From: JAWXUU01 sp044426085
Lineage (GTDB): Bacteria; Bacillota; Clostridia; Christensenellales; CAMQZB01
Length of the DNA stretch: 64,000 nt
Reading direction: 5' to 3'
NCBI GenBank assembly: GCA_044426085.1
Contig: JAWXUU010000002.1
Coordinates: 124,001-188,000 of the forward strand
Positions within the stretch are counted from its first letter, which is position 1. Each line of letters starts with the position of its first letter. The notes beneath the pieces were generated by a model. That model made no database searches. It worked only from the letters and a program-made list of their open reading frames with translations, and was not told the origin of the DNA. This document shows, piece by piece, positions 16,715-26,033 of this stretch. Both the position numbers and the translations under genes were made by a program.

Positions 16715-17359
16715 TCATCGCTGAGACATTCTTGGATATAGTGGTAACTCAAAGAAATCTGTGCACACTTCTTCGTTATAATCTTGACATTGCGGAACTC
16801 TGCAGTATCCATAAGTTGGAACTACGAGCTCTACATCCATTGTGACTTTAACAATCAATGTGTAACAAATAGTGATTTTGAACGTGTCATCTGATTCATA
16901 CGTTCCAGTTGGTGCAACCAATCCACACACTGCAGATATATCATACGGCAATATTGATGCTTGAGGAACAGCAAGAACAACATCAATTGGCACAGTTATA
17001 TCTGTTGTGCCTTCACCAGGACAACAATTTGCATCGGTATAATTAACTTGCATTTTAATTGTTGCATCGGCGCGCACGCGAGCGTGGCATGGTCTGCCTT
17101 CGATTGGAGTAATCACAAGATTATCAAGTGTTGTTGTTCCTTTTGAAAAGGCACTAACAAATTTCAGTGGATCTTCTGGTGATTCCGGACTTAAATCAGA
17201 AACCGTTACTAAAACGTTTTCAAGCGTACCTTGTTTCATGCACGCGTCAAACACTCTTTTGAGTTCTACACATATCTTTTCGCAAGGACCATTAGCATTT
17301 GACACTCGGTCCTGACCTCCGCAACAGCATTCGCTTGCAGGATTTTGGAAAAAAGACAT
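16715..17359 (-). CDS. Conserved cysteine-rich protein of unknown function
   Basis: 214 residues, no signal peptide or membrane segment. Cysteines cluster at both ends: CCCGG at 11-15, EKICVEL, DAC near the N-terminus, and YCRVPQCQDYNEEVC near the C-terminus. The middle is beta-rich and Thr/Val-rich (ITVPIDVVLAVPQASILPYDI; VKVTMDVELVVPTYGYC). I recall similar proteins of unknown function in Clostridia but cannot name a family. The Cys pattern, own terminator and position beside sporulation genes would fit a spore coat or similar cross-linked protein, but that is only inference. Confidence 0.6.
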   Translation of the reverse strand: MSFFQNPASECCCGGQDRVSNANGPCEKICVELKRVFDACMKQGTLENVLVTVSDLSPESPEDPLKFVSAFSKGTTTLDNLVITPIEGRPCHARVRADATIKMQVNYTDANCCPGEGTTDITVPIDVVLAVPQASILPYDISAVCGLVAPTGTYESDDTFKITICYTLIVKVTMDVELVVPTYGYCRVPQCQDYNEEVCTDFFELPLYPRMSQR

Positions 17360-17455
17360 ACGTTTTTGACCTCCCTTGGTTTATACAGTCAATATAAATC
17401 AAATCATCCTAGTTCCATTATATGCTTATTTCTGATATGTGTGACAAAATGATAT

Positions 17456-19171
17456 TTATTCAAAATATAAAACCAATTTATCTGTATATTTGTATATTGT
17501 ATATGTTATTTCTTCATATCGTTCTTTTATCAAATCACTTATTTGTGAAACGTATTCTGCATTTTGCAAATCTTCGGTGAAGTCGATTATTTCACCTACA
17601 TAAATTGCTTCATTGCCAATATGTGATAAACTTTGATTTGATGTGTAGGCATTTTCAATAAGTCCAATTCTGTAGTATCCAACAACACTTCCTGATTTGC
17701 CATAGTTATTAATAACTTCATTAAGTGCAAATGAAAATACGATTTGACCTTCGGTGTTTCTTCCCGCAAGACCGCCTGCGTAGCTATTTTGCGTTACAGA
17801 ATCAATTGCAACATAACCATAGGCATAACAAAAACTGATACTGTCTTCGTTATCACCGCAAATTCCGCCCGCATACATAGTTCCTCTGATATAAGCATCA
17901 TTACTAGAATACTCAATCTCTCCCCTATTTTCGCCAGCAATACCACCAGAAATTTTAGAATCTACAGTTCCAAGATTTTGACTGATAGATATAAATCCTG
18001 CGTTATTTCCGCAAATTCCGCCTGCTATTGAAGTGCTTTCTATAACGGCATGATTGACGCAACCAAGGATGATTCCATCCATATTCCACCCAACAATGCC
18101 CCCAGATGTGTCGCCTAGGATATTTGAATAGTTATCGCACGAAACAACACTGCCGTTATTGTTGTTTTGTCCAACAATGCCACCACATGTATTGCCATAT
18201 ATATAGCTGTAATTCACGCAGTTATTAATCTGACCATTATTTATTGCCGCAATAGAACCCGCCGAAACGCGCCCTTCGATTTCTCCACCAGATTTGAGAA
18301 GATTTGCGACTGTGCCACTGCTTCCAATAACACCAAAGATACCAGAAAGTTGTCCTACGTATGAAAGATTGTATATCCCATAATTATCACCATCGTATGT
18401 TCCTTCAAAGGAGTAAACAAGACCTATTGGTTGATAATCACAAATGTATCTGAAATCAAGATTTGCAGTTTGCAAAAGAGTTTGCCCTTTAAATGTGTTT
18501 CCATTATCATTTTCGGTGCAAATCCACTTGAAATTTTCTATGCTAGAAATCAAATATGGATCAGTTGATGTGCCTGTCCCTGAGGGCTGAATAGTTTCGT
18601 AGTCGTCAAGATATCTTGGCAGAATATAAAACTCTTTATCTTCGCAAAATTTTGATTCATAATAAGTTTCATCATCGCCAATTGCCTTTATTCTTATGCT
18701 TTGCGTTTCGGGAAAAGGAAATATAAAGTTGCCAATGACATTTGTTTCGTAATAATATTCGATGTCATTTATTTCAACCAAATATCCAACAGCCCCTTCA
18801 ACTTCGGTCCAGAACAGCACTTCACCAATGTATTGTATTTTATCGGGTGAATCGAGAACTGTGAATGTGAAAGATTCCGATTTATCGCTTATTTCCCAAA
18901 TTTTAGATGCTTTAACAGTGACTGTATATTCAACATCAGGCAAAATATCAGCGTAATAGTTATTTTTTACAGTGATATCTTCGCCATTTATATTTAAAAT
19001 ATATTGATCAACGCCGGAAACTTTTTCCCAATAAAGAACGCCACTTTCTACCCACATCGTTTGAGGTGGTAAAAATTCTTGACTTAGCTCGTTTTCGCAC
19101 GCAGAAAAAAGGCACACGAAAGATGCTAAAGTAAGTATTATTATTAGAAATATGACAATCTTTTTATTCAC
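17456..19171 (-). CDS. Surface lipoprotein with GLUG repeats
   Basis: 571 residues. A lipoprotein signal peptide ends in the lipobox LFSAC (Cys 25). Two fibronectin-III-like beta domains follow (about 35-105 and 110-180), then from about 200 a right-handed beta-helix type region with GLUG-like repeats such as GGIVGQNNNGSVVSCDNYS, GGIVGWNMDGIILGCVNHA and GGICGDNEDSISFCYAYGYV. GLUG repeats occur in adhesins and secreted proteases. Probably an exported, lipid-anchored adhesive protein. It lies 12 bp downstream of the exchanger gene, so the two may be cotranscribed. Confidence 0.8.
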   Translation of the reverse strand: MNKKIVIFLIIILTLASFVCLFSACENELSQEFLPPQTMWVESGVLYWEKVSGVDQYILNINGEDITVKNNYYADILPDVEYTVTVKASKIWEISDKSESFTFTVLDSPDKIQYIGEVLFWTEVEGAVGYLVEINDIEYYYETNVIGNFIFPFPETQSIRIKAIGDDETYYESKFCEDKEFYILPRYLDDYETIQPSGTGTSTDPYLISSIENFKWICTENDNGNTFKGQTLLQTANLDFRYICDYQPIGLVYSFEGTYDGDNYGIYNLSYVGQLSGIFGVIGSSGTVANLLKSGGEIEGRVSAGSIAAINNGQINNCVNYSYIYGNTCGGIVGQNNNNGSVVSCDNYSNILGDTSGGIVGWNMDGIILGCVNHAVIESTSIAGGICGNNAGFISISQNLGTVDSKISGGIAGENRGEIEYSSNDAYIRGTMYAGGICGDNEDSISFCYAYGYVAIDSVTQNSYAGGLAGRNTEGQIVFSFALNEVINNYGKSGSVVGYYRIGLIENAYTSNQSLSHIGNEAIYVGEIIDFTEDLQNAEYVSQISDLIKERYEEITYTIYKYTDKLVLYFE

Positions 19172-19183
19172 AGAAATTCTCCT

Positions 19184-20185
19184 TTAAATTACTGTTGAAA
19201 GTATATATGCAAGGTATGCAAAATAAATAGCAATCATTGAAATACCTTGAATTTTATATGTTCTTGATTTTATTAAGATTGGTATAACCAAAATCAAAAC
19301 AGAAATCAAAAGTGCTGCAACACCCGCAATGATTATACCCATTTGTGAAGAATCCAACACCAAATTGAACGCGTTATTTCTTGACGCTAAAAGACCAGAG
19401 CCACCAACGATAAGTGAAGCGTTGATAACATTTGCACCCATAACATTACCAATAGATAAATCAATATTCTTTTTCTTGATTGCATTGATTGACGTTGCAA
19501 GTTCTGGAAGACTTGTTCCAAAAGCTACGATTGTGAAACCAACGATTGTAGTAGAAATTTTGAGATAGTCAGTTGCAATTATTGATACGTTATTAACAAG
19601 CAATTGTGCGCCAACAAAGATTGCAAATCCACCAACGAGAAGTTTCACACCGGAAATCGCCATATCTTTTGCAGTGTATTTTTCAACTTCTTCAGAACTT
19701 TCAGTTGCTTCTTTTGATTTTTTGATAGCTTCTGTAACATTCACTGCAATAAATATAAAGAAAATCAAGAAAAGCGCTATCAACTCAACAAATGTCAATG
19801 TTAAGTCTATAATAAATATCATCGTCATTGAAGTAACAAGAATTACGAATGCAATTTTTGAAATAAATGATTTTTTATCAAGTTTTGCAATTGCAAAAGA
19901 TAGTGCAACACCCAAAATAAGTGCCACGTTGCAAAGCATAGAGCCTACAGAATTCGAAACTGCAAGCGAAGCATCACCTTGGAATGCCGCGATATATGAA
20001 ACTGTTATTTCAGGTAGTGTAGTGCCAATACTGACGATTGTTGCACCAATCAAAAGCGATGGGATTTTAGTTGCTGTTGCAATTTCTACTGCTCCATCAA
20101 CAAAGATATCTCCACCTTTTATAATCAGCACAAAGCCAACTAAAATCAAAACTATAAGTAAACACAATGTCGGTACTATTCCCAT
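19184..20185 (-). CDS. Sodium/calcium exchanger family membrane protein
   Basis: 333 residues, about ten membrane segments in two homologous halves. Each half has an alpha repeat: GATIVSIGTTLPEITVS near 50 and GFTIVAFGTSLPELATS near 215, followed by SVGSMLCN and VMGANVIN. These residues form the ion site of CaCA exchangers such as YrbG. An acidic cytosolic loop (KEATESSEEVEKYT) joins the halves. Ion specificity is not proven by sequence. Confidence 0.92.
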   Translation of the reverse strand: MGIVPTLCLLIVLILVGFVLIIKGGDIFVDGAVEIATATKIPSLLIGATIVSIGTTLPEITVSYIAAFQGDASLAVSNSVGSMLCNVALILGVALSFAIAKLDKKSFISKIAFVILVTSMTMIFIIDLTLTFVELIALFLIFFIFIAVNVTEAIKKSKEATESSEEVEKYTAKDMAISGVKLLVGGFAIFVGAQLLVNNVSIIATDYLKISTTIVGFTIVAFGTSLPELATSINAIKKKNIDLSIGNVMGANVINASLIVGGSGLLASRNNAFNLVLDSSQMGIIIAGVAALLISVLILVIPILIKSRTYKIQGISMIAIYFAYLAYILSTVI

Positions 20186-20205
20186 TTTAAATCCTTCCTT
20201 CCTAA

Positions 20206-21054
20206 TTAATTTTCCGTTAAATTTTTTGTCTTTTGATTTTGCAAATCAGCATCTGAATTTGTTCCCAAGATATTAATTCCTTGAACGGGAAGATAATGAT
20301 CATTTCTGATTTGCTTTATTCTTATTACTTTACCTTTATATTTATACATTATATATCCCTTAGATAACTTTCCCATTTTGGATATGCGATAAGAAAACAC
20401 TTCTCCGCAAGCAACATTCACATTGGGAAACTCCACGTCGGTTTTTTCCATTGTTTGTGGCGGAGCGATTGTCTTTATGATATCGCAATATGGAATTATT
20501 TCAAGCCCATCAATTTTGTTGGTTGCATAAATTTTAAATATCAGTTTATCATCTTTTGTGCTTGCGGTGATTTTGATTGGATAAGAATATATATTCTTAA
20601 AAACAAAGTCACTGCCTTCACTTGAAACCATCGCATCAAATGATGCATCAACATATTCCGGTGAAAGACTGTGCGGGTGAACTTCTTTAACTTTCAACCC
20701 TGCTCTTATAACTGCGTTATATAGCGTTGTTGATGTTTGGCAAACGCCACCGCCAACTCCGCCAGTATAAACTCCGTTTTCAATAACCGTTGAAACCTGA
20801 TAACCATTGCTTTGGGTTCTGTTTCCAACAACCTTATTGAATGATAGTGATTCGCCACTTTTCAAAACAATACCATCAAGCTTTGATGCAGATAGTCTTA
20901 TATTGTGTTTTCGCTGTGGCACAGAGTATGTGAAATCAGTTGTGAAAGATGATATTTCTTGCCAAGAACTGGCATTGCAATCCATAATTATTAATGTGTT
21001 ATATCCCATTAGGAAAAAAGCAAAACATAGCAAAGTGATAATGATTTTTTTCAT
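20206..21054 (-). CDS. VanW family protein
   Basis: 282 residues with an N-terminal hydrophobic anchor or signal (about 3-22). The VanW domain follows: LKSGESLSFNKVVGNRT, then GGVGGGVCQTSTTLYNAVIRAGL near 105-125, HPHSLSPEYV, and a beta-rich C-terminal part. VanW proteins are cell-surface associated and found widely in Clostridia; the activity is not established. Confidence 0.9.
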   Translation of the reverse strand: MKKIIITLLCFAFFLMGYNTLIIMDCNASSWQEISSFTTDFTYSVPQRKHNIRLSASKLDGIVLKSGESLSFNKVVGNRTQSNGYQVSTVIENGVYTGGVGGGVCQTSTTLYNAVIRAGLKVKEVHPHSLSPEYVDASFDAMVSSEGSDFVFKNIYSYPIKITASTKDDKLIFKIYATNKIDGLEIIPYCDIIKTIAPPQTMEKTDVEFPNVNVACGEVFSYRISKMGKLSKGYIMYKYKGKVIRIKQIRNDHYLPVQGINILGTNSDADLQNQKTKNLTEN

Positions 21055-21146
21055 TTCTACCCTCTTTAGTGTTTTTTGCTTTTATTATTCCAATTTTAAT
21101 AGTTTTCTAATTGATTTACAAGTTTATTTTTATTTTTATCTTACAT

Positions 21147-21974
21147 TTATTTTATCAAATTCCTTATTATTTCTTCATCCATGCCCCAATCAGGTTTGCC
21201 GATTTTGGCACTTCTGCCTTCACCATGGAAATCACTTCCAACAGTTGCGATAAGATTATATTTTTTAGCCATACTGTTATAAAAGCGTATGTTTTCATAG
21301 GAATGGGTTGAATAATGAACCTCAATCCCATACAGCCCGCGATTTTTAAGAGTGCGAATAAAAGCTTCTTGATTTTTAATTTTCAATCTTCCAGGATGAG
21401 CGAGAACTGCTTTTCCGTTATATTTCAAAATTAAATCAATAATTTCTTCAGGGGTCTTTTTATGACTAGAAACGAAGCATGGCTTTCCGTTGCCAATCCA
21501 CAAATCAAATGCTTCATTAACATTTTTAACATAACCTTTTTTTGCCATAACAATTCCAATTTGACTTCTTCCAAGAACGTGGTTGGAAAACTCCCTCATT
21601 TCTTCTATAGTCACAATGATACCATTTTCTTCTAATTTTTGCAAGATAACATCGTTTCTTTTTGCTCTGCTATCTTGAAGATATTTAATTTCATTTTGAA
21701 GATCACTGTCGTTTTCATCAAGACCATAGCCAATAATATGCACCTCACTTTCAGCCATTGAAGAAAATTCTACACCGGAAATGCCAATTATATCAGCTTT
21801 TTTACAAGCTGAAAGCATTTCTGAAACTCCTTGCATAGTGTCATGGTCGGTAAGGCTCATAACTTGAACGCCTTGTTTCACTCCTTCTAAAACAAGTTGC
21901 TCGGGGGTCAAAAAACCGTCGGAATAAATTGAATGCATGTGCATATCTGATTTATATCTTTTAAATTTATGCAT
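21147..21974 (-). CDS. PHP domain phosphoesterase
   Basis: 275 residues. The start at 21974 follows GGGAGGAAATTG and overlaps the rmuC end by 8 bp, suggesting translational coupling. PHP metal-binding motifs: DMHMHSIYSDG at the N-terminus, SLTDHDTMQGV, GVEFSS, VLAHPGRL and VGSDFHGEG near the C-terminus. Related proteins hydrolyse small nucleotides or phosphates (for example RNase AM/YciV type). The substrate cannot be assigned here. Confidence 0.9.
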   Translation of the reverse strand: MHKFKRYKSDMHMHSIYSDGFLTPEQLVLEGVKQGVQVMSLTDHDTMQGVSEMLSACKKADIIGISGVEFSSMAESEVHIIGYGLDENDSDLQNEIKYLQDSRAKRNDVILQKLEENGIIVTIEEMREFSNHVLGRSQIGIVMAKKGYVKNVNEAFDLWIGNGKPCFVSSHKKTPEEIIDLILKYNGKAVLAHPGRLKIKNQEAFIRTLKNRGLYGIEVHYSTHSYENIRFYNSMAKKYNLIATVGSDFHGEGRSAKIGKPDWGMDEEIIRNLIK

Positions 21975-23610
21975 CAATTTCCTCCCCATTCAGTGGCAAT
22001 AAACCTTTCTCAACTGCTGCAAGCTCGCTATTTTCGCTTGTGACATCTCTTAATTTTCTTCCGATTGTCCTAGTTCTTCTTGATGCAAGTTCTATTTGAT
22101 TAGAAGCTTCGTTGATTTTCTTTTGAGTTTTATCAAGAATTTCACTAAACTTCAAGAATTCTTTTTTGAAAACAGCAAGTAAGTCATATATTTCACCACT
22201 GCGTTTTTCAATTTCAAGCGTCCTGAAGCCCATTTGCAAACTGTTTAGTATTGCACCAAGAGTAGAAGGACCTGCAATAACGATTCGCTTGTCCCTTTGC
22301 AATGATTCCACAAGTGAGCTATTTCTCAAAACCTCGGCATAAAGTCCTTCAAGTGGCAAATACATAACAGCAAAATCAGTTGTCTTTGGCGGTTTGATAT
22401 ACTTTTGGGAAATTGAATTTGCCTGCACTTTTATTGCATCTTCCAATTTCTTAGACGCAAGCATAACTGCATCCTTATCGCCGTTTTCGCTCGCAGAAAT
22501 AAGTCTGTGGTAATCTTCTATTGGGAATTTGGAATCGATAGGAATTATTATTTCTTGATCTTTTCCCGGAAGCAATATGCCAAAGTCCACCCTTTCGCTA
22601 CTGTTTGTGTCGACAATCGCTTGTTTGCAATATTGTTTTGGCGTCAACATTTGTGAAAGAAGGTTATCGAGTTGAACTTCCGCCCATGTGCCACGAGTTT
22701 TAACATTTTGCAAAACATTTTTCAAGTCGCCAACGCCTTTTGTTAGGCTTTGAACATCGCCAAGACCTTTATAAACTTGCTCTAGACTGTTGTTTATAAC
22801 GTTGAAAGAGCTGTTCAAGCGCGCTTCAAGCGTTGATGTGAGTTTTTCATCAACGATGATTCTCATTCGCTCAAGCTCTTTTTGATTTTCTTTGTTCATA
22901 TACTTCAAGTTTTCATCGACATTTGATTTGAGACTGACAATAGATGAAGTTAATGTTGATTCAAGTTTTGCGATATTTTCAGATGTGCGCTGTGTTAATA
23001 GTTTAATATTTTCACCAAGACTTTGAGATAGTCCAATGATTTTTTCATCCATACTTTCAAGCCTTTCGCGCGTTGATTCCTTAGTTGACATGAGTGATTG
23101 TTTTTGTACTTCTTGAAGATTTTCAATACTTGCTTTAACAGTTTCGGTCATATTTGAGATTGAAATCTTTTGCAATATTTCAAAAGATGCAAGTTTATCT
23201 TCAGTGGTTTTTTGCATTCTTTCGATTTGCACTGCCCATTGTTCTTTCATCCCTGCAATAGAACCTTTCATAAGTCCAAGTTCTTTTGCTGTCTCGGCAT
23301 TTTGTGCTGATTGAACTTGCAATAGGTTATTAAATGCGTCAATAACGCCTGTAATTTGATTTGATATGCTTGCAAATTGATATTTTTGCTCTTCAATTTT
23401 GCGTTTGAGCTCTTCATGTTTCATTTCTTCAAATTTCAATATTTGCGATTCACAAAGTTCAAGTTTATTAGCAATTTCTTGATTTTGAGAAAAAAGCAAT
23501 TGTGATGTTTGCTCATTTTGATTTTTGATTTTTAAAACTTCTTTGAAAAGTAAGCCGAGTGTTATCAGCGCGATTGCTGAAATTGTTATTATTATATAAT
23601 CCATATCCAT
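21967..23610 (-). CDS. rmuC: DNA recombination protein RmuC
   Basis: 547 residues: an N-terminal membrane anchor (about 4-24), a long coiled coil (30-290, EKMKHEELKRKIEEQK type heptads), then the RmuC nuclease-like domain with LKNVLQNVKTRGTWAEVQLDNLL, VDFGILLPGKD, IPIDSKFPIEDYHRL and FAVMYLPLEGLYAEVL. RmuC limits sequence inversions at repeats. Two ATGs lie 6 bp apart (23610 and 23604); the AAGGATGG spacing slightly favours 23604. Confidence 0.93.
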   Translation of the reverse strand: MDMDYIIITISAIALITLGLLFKEVLKIKNQNEQTSQLLFSQNQEIANKLELCESQILKFEEMKHEELKRKIEEQKYQFASISNQITGVIDAFNNLLQVQSAQNAETAKELGLMKGSIAGMKEQWAVQIERMQKTTEDKLASFEILQKISISNMTETVKASIENLQEVQKQSLMSTKESTRERLESMDEKIIGLSQSLGENIKLLTQRTSENIAKLESTLTSSIVSLKSNVDENLKYMNKENQKELERMRIIVDEKLTSTLEARLNSSFNVINNSLEQVYKGLGDVQSLTKGVGDLKNVLQNVKTRGTWAEVQLDNLLSQMLTPKQYCKQAIVDTNSSERVDFGILLPGKDQEIIIPIDSKFPIEDYHRLISASENGDKDAVMLASKKLEDAIKVQANSISQKYIKPPKTTDFAVMYLPLEGLYAEVLRNSSLVESLQRDKRIVIAGPSTLGAILNSLQMGFRTLEIEKRSGEIYDLLAVFKKEFLKFSEILDKTQKKINEASNQIELASRRTRTIGRKLRDVTSENSELAAVEKGLLPLNGEEIDA

Positions 23611-23622
23611 CCTTATATTTTA

Positions 23623-24300
23623 TTAACAGTTAATTTCAAGATGCTGAAAAATTTGTAGCTTTCTTAAAATACCGATATTATCTTTTGTTATAAATTGTTT
23701 AAATTTGTTATATTCCACCATAGCTCGCGATTTTTGAATTTGAAACACATTGTCGACATTTTCAACAGCTGAATTCAGAGTTGATTTATCAATTTCAAAT
23801 CCTAAAGTCAAGGCAAAGCGTATCATTCGATATATTCTCATACCATCAACTTTAAGCGTATCGTCAGATATTTGAACTATTTTTTTATCGTTTAAATGTT
23901 CAATTCCATTGTGATAATCAAAAATCTCGCCATTTTTATTTATGTATATTGAATTTATCGTAAAATCCCTTCTGAAACTGTCTTGATAAGGTGTGTCCAC
24001 CCTGATAACTTTAGATGGAAAATATCCTTTTTTATATTCTTCATTCCTAAAAGCAGTTATATCAACATCATATTTTCCACTTTTAAATCGAAGTGAATGA
24101 AGTTGCTTAATATATTGTTTGCTATCTAGATTCAAGTCCTTAAACTCACCCACATCAAAATTTCCACAAATATCAACATCTGTTGGCAAAGCACCATGCA
24201 AGATAATTGACCTTGATGCACCACCTACAAAAAACAAATCATTTTGTGCTATTTCTTTTGGCAAATTCAGATTATTCATTATTTCGGACATTTTATTCAT
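23623..24300 (-). CDS. Short class II CCA-adding enzyme / poly(A) polymerase-like nucleotidyltransferase
   Basis: 225 residues, about half the usual family length. Present: the head motif FFVGGASRSII and the catalytic pair DVDIC (about 40-50), motif B/C region FRRDFTINSIYIN, motif D GMRIYRMIRFALTLGFEID, and the neck motif E QKSRAMVEYNKF. Body and tail domains are missing; the frame ends naturally at TAA with the rmuC gene 13 bp downstream. The usual GGxVRD reads GGASRS. It could be a minimal tRNA nucleotidyltransferase or an enzyme with another substrate. Start at 24300 or 24291, no clear ribosome site. Confidence 0.75.
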   Translation of the reverse strand: MNKMSEIMNNLNLPKEIAQNDLFFVGGASRSIILHGALPTDVDICGNFDVGEFKDLNLDSKQYIKQLHSLRFKSGKYDVDITAFRNEEYKKGYFPSKVIRVDTPYQDSFRRDFTINSIYINKNGEIFDYHNGIEHLNDKKIVQISDDTLKVDGMRIYRMIRFALTLGFEIDKSTLNSAVENVDNVFQIQKSRAMVEYNKFKQFITKDNIGILRKLQIFQHLEINC

Positions 24301-24430
24301 GAAAACAGTATAACACTTTATTATTTTGCAATCAATCATTTTACATTATGTTTTAAAAATGATAGAATATTATTTGTTAAAAAGTAATTTGATTGTAATT
24401 TTAATATTTTTTAACTCTGGAGGTATTATT

Positions 24431-25375
24431 TTGAGAACAACTATTCACAAAATTTCAATAGATGAAGTTGAAAAACTTGCTTTTCTTGCAAGGGAAATTT
24501 GGGAAGAACATTACGGAAGCATCTTTGGCGTTGAACAAACCAATAATTTGATTGATAAACTCCAAAACATTGAAACAATAACCAACGAAATCAACAGTGG
24601 CTATGTTTATTATTTTGTGAAACTGCAAAATCGCATTGTTGGATATTGTAATTTCATTGAAATAAACGACGAGCTATATTGCGGTAAATTATATCTTTTA
24701 AAAAATATGCGCGGTCTTGGCATTGGCAAAGAAGTTTTTGTTGCTCTTGAAAAAGAAGCTATTTTGCTAGGCAAAAAAGATATCAGGCTTTCTGTGAACT
24801 CATCAAGCGAAAGAAGCATACGCTTTTATACTACGCAAGGAATGAGAATTGAAAAGACCGAAACAAATATATTGCCTGGCGAAATCACCAGCGTTGATGT
24901 TATCATGCACAAAAGTGTCTGCCCGATTGAAAAATCAATCAAATATTTCTTTCAAGGATATAACTGCTGTCAAGCTATCGTTATGGGTTTTGCCCCATTT
25001 TTGGATATTAAAGCCGAACACATCATCACTCTAGGACTAGCTTTTGGCGGTGGATTTGCAAGAACAAGACACGTTTGTGGAGCGATGAGTGGCATTGGAA
25101 TGTATGTTTCTCACCTTCAAGGAAACACTTCACCCGAAAGCAAAGATACGGTTTACGCAGTAACTCAAGAATTGTGTGAGAAATTCAAAGAAGTCAATCA
25201 CAGCTTTATTTGTTCTGAAATTCTTGAAAATGTTGATAATATAACAACCACACCAAAGAGTGATGCTAGAACTGCACAATACTATCAAGAGCGTCCTTGT
25301 GCTAAAGTTATTGAAAATGCAAGCAAGCTGTTGCTTGAACACCTTCAAAAGCTTAAATCACAAAACAAAATTTGA
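24431..25375 (+). CDS. GNAT acetyltransferase fused to a C_GCAxxG_C_C redox-type domain
   Basis: 314 residues from a TTG at 24431 placed 7 bp after TGGAGG; the in-frame ATG at 24326 would add a hydrophobic run across the promoter region and is less likely. Residues 1-165 are a GNAT fold with acetyl-CoA loop NMRGLGIGKEVF and RSIRFYTTQGMR. From about 170 comes a C_GCAxxG_C_C domain: GYNCCQAI (C179-C180), HVCGAMSGIGM, SFICSEIL and RPCAKVI, the four-position Cys pattern of this family, thought to bind metal or act in redox. The two halves are usually separate genes. Confidence 0.85.
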   Translation: MRTTIHKISIDEVEKLAFLAREIWEEHYGSIFGVEQTNNLIDKLQNIETITNEINSGYVYYFVKLQNRIVGYCNFIEINDELYCGKLYLLKNMRGLGIGKEVFVALEKEAILLGKKDIRLSVNSSSERSIRFYTTQGMRIEKTETNILPGEITSVDVIMHKSVCPIEKSIKYFFQGYNCCQAIVMGFAPFLDIKAEHIITLGLAFGGGFARTRHVCGAMSGIGMYVSHLQGNTSPESKDTVYAVTQELCEKFKEVNHSFICSEILENVDNITTTPKSDARTAQYYQERPCAKVIENASKLLLEHLQKLKSQNKI

Positions 25376-25383
25376 TACAACAA

Positions 25384-25412
25384 AAAAAGTCACAATATAT
25401 TTTGTGACTTTT
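25384..25412. terminator. Bidirectional terminator
   Basis: AAAAAGTCACA / TGTGACTTTT arms between two convergent genes, with T-runs on both strands. Confidence 0.85.
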
Positions 25413-25415
25413 ATT

Positions 25416-25778
25416 TTATTTGCTTAGATATTTTTGGATAACAGCAATTGTTTCATCACTGATAACATGCTCGATTTTGCATGCATCAGCCGATGCAATC
25501 TGCTCTTCAACCCCAATGCTTATAAAAAATTTAGTCAAAAGGCCATGTTTTTCTGCAATATATTTAGCAAGTGATTCCCCTTCTTTTGATAGAATTATTT
25601 GACCACTCGATTCAACATCAAGCATGCCAGCTTCTTTCAAATTTTTTATTGCAACTGAAACGCTTGACTTTGCATATCCAAGTGCCGCCGCAATGTCAAC
25701 AGCCCTGACGTTCCCCATTTTTTCTCTTAATTCATAAATTGTTTCAAGATACATCTCTCTAGATTCAAATTTTTCCAT
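25416..25778 (-). CDS. DtxR/MntR family metal-dependent repressor
   Basis: 120 residues: winged helix with recognition helix GYAKSSVSVAIKNLKEAGML (about 34-53) and the start of the dimerisation domain with metal ligands in ADACKIEHVIS (Cys, Glu, His). The length matches short MntR-type proteins that lack the SH3 domain. It probably senses Fe or Mn. No metal transporter is next to it; the operator was not identified. Confidence 0.9.
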   Translation of the reverse strand: MEKFESREMYLETIYELREKMGNVRAVDIAAALGYAKSSVSVAIKNLKEAGMLDVESSGQIILSKEGESLAKYIAEKHGLLTKFFISIGVEEQIASADACKIEHVISDETIAVIQKYLSK

Positions 25779-25895
25779 AAATAAACTCCGTCAGTCTTTT
25801 TTACATATTATATAGCAAATATAATAATTTGTAAAGTGTTATTTGCAGTGTAATTTTTAGACTAAAGAATAATTAAAATTTGTTAATCATTTTTG
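25779..25895. other. Divergent intergenic region before the aro leader
   Basis: AT-rich DNA between the DtxR-family start codon and the aro promoter. It must contain the repressor gene promoter. I see no open frame or strong inverted repeat. Confidence 0.4.
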
Positions 25896-25924
25896 TTGAC
25901 ATAACTGTTAAATACATGTATACT
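25896..25924 (+). promoter_or_regulatory. Sigma-A promoter of the aromatic amino acid operon
   Basis: Perfect TTGACA (25896-25901), 17 bp, TATACT (25919-25924). Transcription would start near 25931, about 25 nt before the leader peptide. Confidence 0.88.
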
Positions 25925-25955
25925 ACCACCAATAAGAATTTTAAGAGGAATCAAA

Positions 25956-26033
25956 ATGATTAAATCAATGAACCTATTTGAATCTAACTTTTATTACGGC
26001 CGCTTTTATTTTAGCAGGTCTTTTTTCAGTTAG
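25956..26033 (+). CDS. Phe/Tyr-rich leader peptide of the aro attenuator
   Basis: 25-codon open frame with ribosome site AAGAGGA 7 bp upstream of its ATG and a TAG stop. The C-terminal 14 residues are FYYGRFYFSRSFFS; over the whole peptide 7 codons are Phe and 3 are Tyr. It lies between a perfect promoter and a terminator in front of the Phe/Tyr biosynthesis operon. Its last codons (26021-26030, TTTTTTCAGT) are exactly complementary to part of the terminator 5' arm, so a ribosome finishing the peptide masks that segment while a stalled one exposes it. Too short for usual gene calling. Confidence 0.88.
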   Translation: MIKSMNLFESNFYYGRFYFSRSFFS

